Shown here in pieces: positions 60,420 through 64,000 of a DNA stretch of 64,000 nt. Both the position numbers and the translations under genes were made by a program. Location: assembly GCA_003008705.1 (NCBI GenBank), contig PDUO01000035.1, positions 68,101-132,100 on the forward strand, read 5' to 3'. This DNA is from Pezicula radicicola (lineage: Eukaryota; Ascomycota; Leotiomycetes; Helotiales; Dermateaceae). Below the pieces are notes generated by a model that worked only from the letters and a program-made list of their open reading frames with translations, searched no databases and was not told the origin of the DNA. Position 1 is the stretch's first letter; the number at the start of each line of letters is the position of its first letter.

Positions 60420-63171
60420 ATGACCGTCCCGGACGAGGTTGATATCATTGTGTGCGGTGGTGGTAGTTGTGGATGTGTCGTTGCTGGAAGGTATATCTTC
60501 CCCGAAACATCTCCGTTCAGAGCAGAGGCTAATCATTTCGAAGACTTGCCAACTTGGACCACAATCTCCAGGTCCTCTTGATTGAGGGTGGAGAGAGTAA
60601 CTTGAACAATCCATGGGTATTCCGCCCCGGAATCTGTATGTGCTCTAGGCCCTATGACTCCGCCATCTTGCTTACTTTCCAATCAGACCCTCGTAACATG
60701 AAATTGGACAGCAAGACTGCATCCTTTTACTACTCTCGACCTTCGGAATGGCTCGGTGGCCGCAAGGCTATTGTGCCATGTGCTCATATCTTGGGTGGAG
60801 GTTCTTCCATCAACTTCATGATGTACACACGAGCCTCTGCCTCCGACTATGACGACTTCCAGGCCAGGGGGTGGACTACAAAGGAATTGATCCCCCTCAT
60901 GAAGAAGCATGAGACCTATCAGCGTTCTTGTAATAACAGGTTAGATATGAATGAACGTTACCAGTTTCAGGCCTCAGGAGACTAACAATTTAATAGAGAA
61001 CTCCATGGCTTTGAGGGGCCTATCAAGGTATCTTTTGGGAATTACACCTATCCTATCATGCAAGACTTCCTCCGTGCTACAGAGAGTCAAGGCATCCCTA
61101 CCACAGATGATCTTCAAGATCTCGTCACTGGCCAGTATGTGCTCTCTTACAAGACGCTCGCTTCTAGGAACCCACACTAATTCTTGTAGTGGCGCTGAAC
61201 ATTGGCTTAAATGGATTAACCGAGATGTAAGCACTTTTAACCAGGGGATGACTTGTAATGGCACTTCTAACATCGTTTCTTCAGACTGGTCGCAGAAGTG
61301 ATTCTGCCCATGCGTACATCCACTCGACCAGATCCGTTTACACTAATCTCCACTTGCAATGTAACACCAAGGTTGACAAGGTTATCCTCGAAAAGTAAGG
61401 TCCCCTAACTTGCGAACATGTTTTCATATTTCTAACAAGTGTTTCTTCGCAGTGGGAAAGCAGTAGGAGTACGAACTGTTCCAACTAAGCCACTTCATTC
61501 ATCAGTAAGCAACTCAGGATCCCCTTGGTGAACACTACTGATACGAGTCCCCACAAGCAGCAACAATCTCGTACCTTTAGAGCTCGAAAGCAGATTATCA
61601 TCTCTGGTGGCACTCTATCGAGTCCTTGTATGTATTCCTCATCATTTTCTTACTATTCCAAGGTTTCTAAAGAGCTGCACATTGTGTCTCTCCTGATGAA
61701 CAAAGGAGGCATACCGAGACTAAATTTTGAACAGTGATCCTCCAGCGCAGTGGAATTGGTGACCCCGCAAAATTGCAGAAGGTTGGCGTAAAGCCTATTG
61801 TTGACCTTCCTGGTGTTGGCTTAAACTTCCAAGATCACTATTTGACCTTCTCGGGTAAGCAGACTTTCAAAGAGACGCAAACCAATCGTGCTAATAATAC
61901 GCACTAGTATACCGGGCGAAGCCAGACACCGAGAGTTTTGATGACTTCGCACGTGGTGACCCAGCAGTCCAGAAGGCTGTTTTCGATGAGTGGAACATTA
62001 AAGGAACCGGTCCTCTCGCTACAAATGGTATTGAGGCTGGCGTCAAGGTCAGACCAACTGAAGAAGAACTGAGGGAGATGGATAAATGGCCAACGCCTCA
62101 CTTCAGAAGTGGTTGGGACAGCTATTTCAAGAATAAGCCGGACAAGCCAGTGATGCACTACTCAGTTATCGCTGGTTGGTTTGGTGATCACATGCTCATG
62201 TAAGCTCTTCTAAAGACTCGGTCTTATACGAATCTGAGCTAACAATGCAATAGGCCCCCAGGAAAGTTCTTCACCATGTTCCACTTCTTAGAGTATCCAT
62301 TCTCCCGTGGCTTTACACATATCACCTCACCCGACCCATACGAAGCACCCGACTTTGATGCTGGCTTCATGAACGATGAGCGGGACATGGCGCCTATGGT
62401 TTGGGGATATATTAAGTCACGAGAGACTGCTCGGAGAATGGATGCCTACGCTGGTGAAGTCCAGAATATGCACCCGGCCTACTCCTTCAACTCTCCAGCT
62501 CGCGCCAAGGATATGGATCTCGCAACCACTAACGCATATGCCCTTCCGGGAAATACCTCTGCAGGAATTCAGCACGGATCATGGTCTGTGCCTGTTGATG
62601 CCGGCAAGAAACCTAAGGATGTCTACCTCAACAGCCACCAGAGGGACCTTCAAGAAGATCTCAAGTACAGCAAGAATGATATTGAGCACGTTGAGGAGTG
62701 GGTTAAGCGTCACGTTGAGACCACATGGCACAGCCTTGGAGTAAGTCATTTTTATGCACTACCGTTGTATTCTTTGCTGACAATTCGTAGACGTGCTCGA
62801 TGGCACCCAAGGAAGGAAATAGCATCGTCAAGCACGGTGTCCTTGATGAACGCCTTAACGTCCACGGTGTCAAGAACCTCAAGGTCGCTGATCTCTCCAT
62901 CTGCCCTGATAATGTTGGATGTAACACATGTGAGTCTAATTCCAAACCCAATACTATTGCTACTGATACTAATGAACATAAAAGACTCGACTGCTCTGTT
63001 GATTGGCGAGAAGTGTGCCATGTTGACTGCGGAAGACTTGGGCTATTCTGGAGCTGCCCTGGAAATGAAGGTTCGTAAACTTTGTCAGGCCCTATGATAC
63101 TTGTGAACTGACTCTAGCAGGTTCCTACCTATCATGCCCCAGGCGAGTTGTCTGGCCTAGCCAGATTGTAA
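60420..63171 (+). CDS. Alcohol oxidase (GMC oxidoreductase), peroxisomal
   Basis: FAD-dependent enzyme oxidising short-chain alcohols such as methanol to aldehydes with release of hydrogen peroxide. About a dozen small introns interrupt it. The ATG at 60420 begins MTVPDEVDIIVCGGGSCGCV, the FAD-binding loop; after the first intron GRLANLDHNLQVLLIEGG completes the ADP-binding fold. GMC signatures follow: GGGSSINFMMYTRAS, IISGGTLSSPLILQRSGIGDP, LPGVGLNFQDHY. The C-terminal catalytic region has HSLGTCSMAP and ADLSICPDNVGCNTY. The protein ends ARL, a peroxisomal PTS1-type tripeptide as in yeast alcohol oxidases, so peroxisomal import is inferred. In saprotrophs or pathogens such enzymes may use methanol from pectin. 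No broken exon seen. Confidence 0.92.
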
Positions 63172-63797
63172 GCGATTTTAATGGCTACGAAGGAGAATTT
63201 ATGTACTGGGTGGAGTTGTTTGATGAAATTGTGAACGTGCTTTTTTTGGTAGGACTTACACTCGTTTCAAAAGTGTCTCATTTAGGCTTTTCTGGAACTG
63301 TATCTAATGTTCTGTATATTGATTGCGCCAAATAATGACCACCCCGTGAAACATGTTTGTTCCTTTGGTGAATTTTTTGCGTGCGAGTGAGACTAGAATA
63401 TGTGAGTGAATACATTATCTTGATTTTGTATGCTAAAGTAGATATTTGCGGTGTCGCAATTCGTTACTTTTGCGACACCTGACGACTAAATTTGGCGCTA
63501 GGCTCCCCTTTAGTTAAGCGAGAACTGTAAACCTATTTTTTATTTACAAACACCACAACTTACCATCTACCAACCAACTCTTACCAACTTCAAGAACAGG
63601 TTGGCGCGCAGCAAGACTAAAATTCATTGATCTTAAGTCTTCATAGTTAATATTTTCTTTGCGCTTTGCTCTTTGGTATGTGTAGCAAGGACTTCCAACT
63701 TCCTGAACTCGGCGCGTCGCCACTCCTTTGACTTTGCTGACAATAAGTAGCTGTGAACCAAAATAAGAACCGCGCACTTGAATTCTGAAGTGCGATC
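63172..63797. other. Intergenic region with perfect 10-bp hairpin
   Basis: About 625 bp downstream of the alcohol oxidase. At 63450-63459 and 63470-63479 lies a perfect 10-bp inverted repeat (GGTGTCGCAA) around a 10-nt loop; it is followed within a few bases by CTAA. The later part, from about 63,540, resembles a CA-rich 5' leader. Confidence 0.5.
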
Positions 63798-64000
63798 ATG
63801 TCCTCGAGCCCAAAGATGCACCCAGTGCAAGGTCAAGGACTTGGCGCGCAAGTATCGGATCGTCCTGAATACAAATCAAAGAAAGCTCAGCAAGCCGGCG
63901 GTAATCTCGATTATTTCAGCGCATCGCGAGCAAACAAAAAGATGGACCTGACCTTCCGTCCACCTCAAAGTGTCGCTACTCGTCAATTCACTCCAATGGC
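63798..64000 (+). CDS. Start of an unidentified gene, cut by the window end
   Basis: An ATG at 63798 opens a frame that stays open to the window edge (67 codons plus). The product starts Ser-rich, then is Lys/Gln/Arg-rich and polar (SKKAQQAGGNLDYFSASR) with no signal peptide. Composition looks like genuine protein rather than random frame, and the upstream region has a leader-like CA-rich stretch. I do not recognise it. Confidence 0.45.
   Translation, partial: MSSSPKMHPVQGQGLGAQVSDRPEYKSKKAQQAGGNLDYFSASRANKKMDLTFRPPQSVATRQFTPM

Overview
This 64 kb window is nuclear DNA of a filamentous ascomycete (Pezizomycotina; Leotiomycetes is my best guess from protein flavour, not proven). The evidence is short 49-70 nt GT-AG introns, a Zn(II)2Cys6 regulator, DUF1996/WSC, PLAC8 and fungal STAND-type N-terminal genes, no operons, and long TA-rich gene-free stretches resembling RIP-affected DNA. 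No rRNA, tRNA, CRISPR or intact transposon was recognised.

Layout. 0-7.7 kb: secreted carboxylesterase, a six-exon Zn2Cys6 transcription factor, an AhpD-like protein and a four-exon protein of unknown function. 7.8-13.9 kb: accessory stretch with a decayed trypsin-like protease, a 29-bp-arm hairpin and a small repeat-containing ORF. 13.9-16.0 kb: secreted DUF1996 + WSC protein. 16.0-18.4 kb: TA-rich desert. 18.5-19.8 kb: secreted muconate-cyclase/lactonase-type propeller. 21.2-33.2 kb: mostly housekeeping genes: porphobilinogen deaminase, glycine cleavage H protein, Spg1/Tem1 GTPase, PLAC8 protein, a mitochondrial acidic protein and CAND1. 33.4-34.1 kb: SRPBCC protein. 34.2-35.7 kb: TA-rich spacer. 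35.7-38.9 kb: Nha1-type Na+/H+ antiporter with an apparent frameshift in its cytosolic tail. 38.9-41.9 kb: gene-poor, with a degenerate ~200 bp repeat and an orphan exon. 42.0-47.1 kb: large NO VEIN/sacsin-like GHKL ATPase gene carrying a frameshift and a stop. 48.0-55.2 kb: ELG1/ATAD5 clamp unloader and Utp8-like ribosome biogenesis factor, divergently arranged. 55.8-58.3 kb: fungal STAND-type N-terminal domain fused to a disordered tail. 60.4-63.2 kb: peroxisomal alcohol oxidase with a -ARL terminus. 63.8 kb to the end: start of an unidentified gene.

Neighbours mostly act in unrelated processes. No biosynthetic cluster or defence island is convincingly assembled. The most unusual content is decay: two broken genes whose in-frame stops fit CpA-to-TpA (RIP-type) change, an orphan exon abutting one of them, TA-rich islands and degenerate repeats. 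Exon coordinates were derived by hand from frame continuity and splice dinucleotides.
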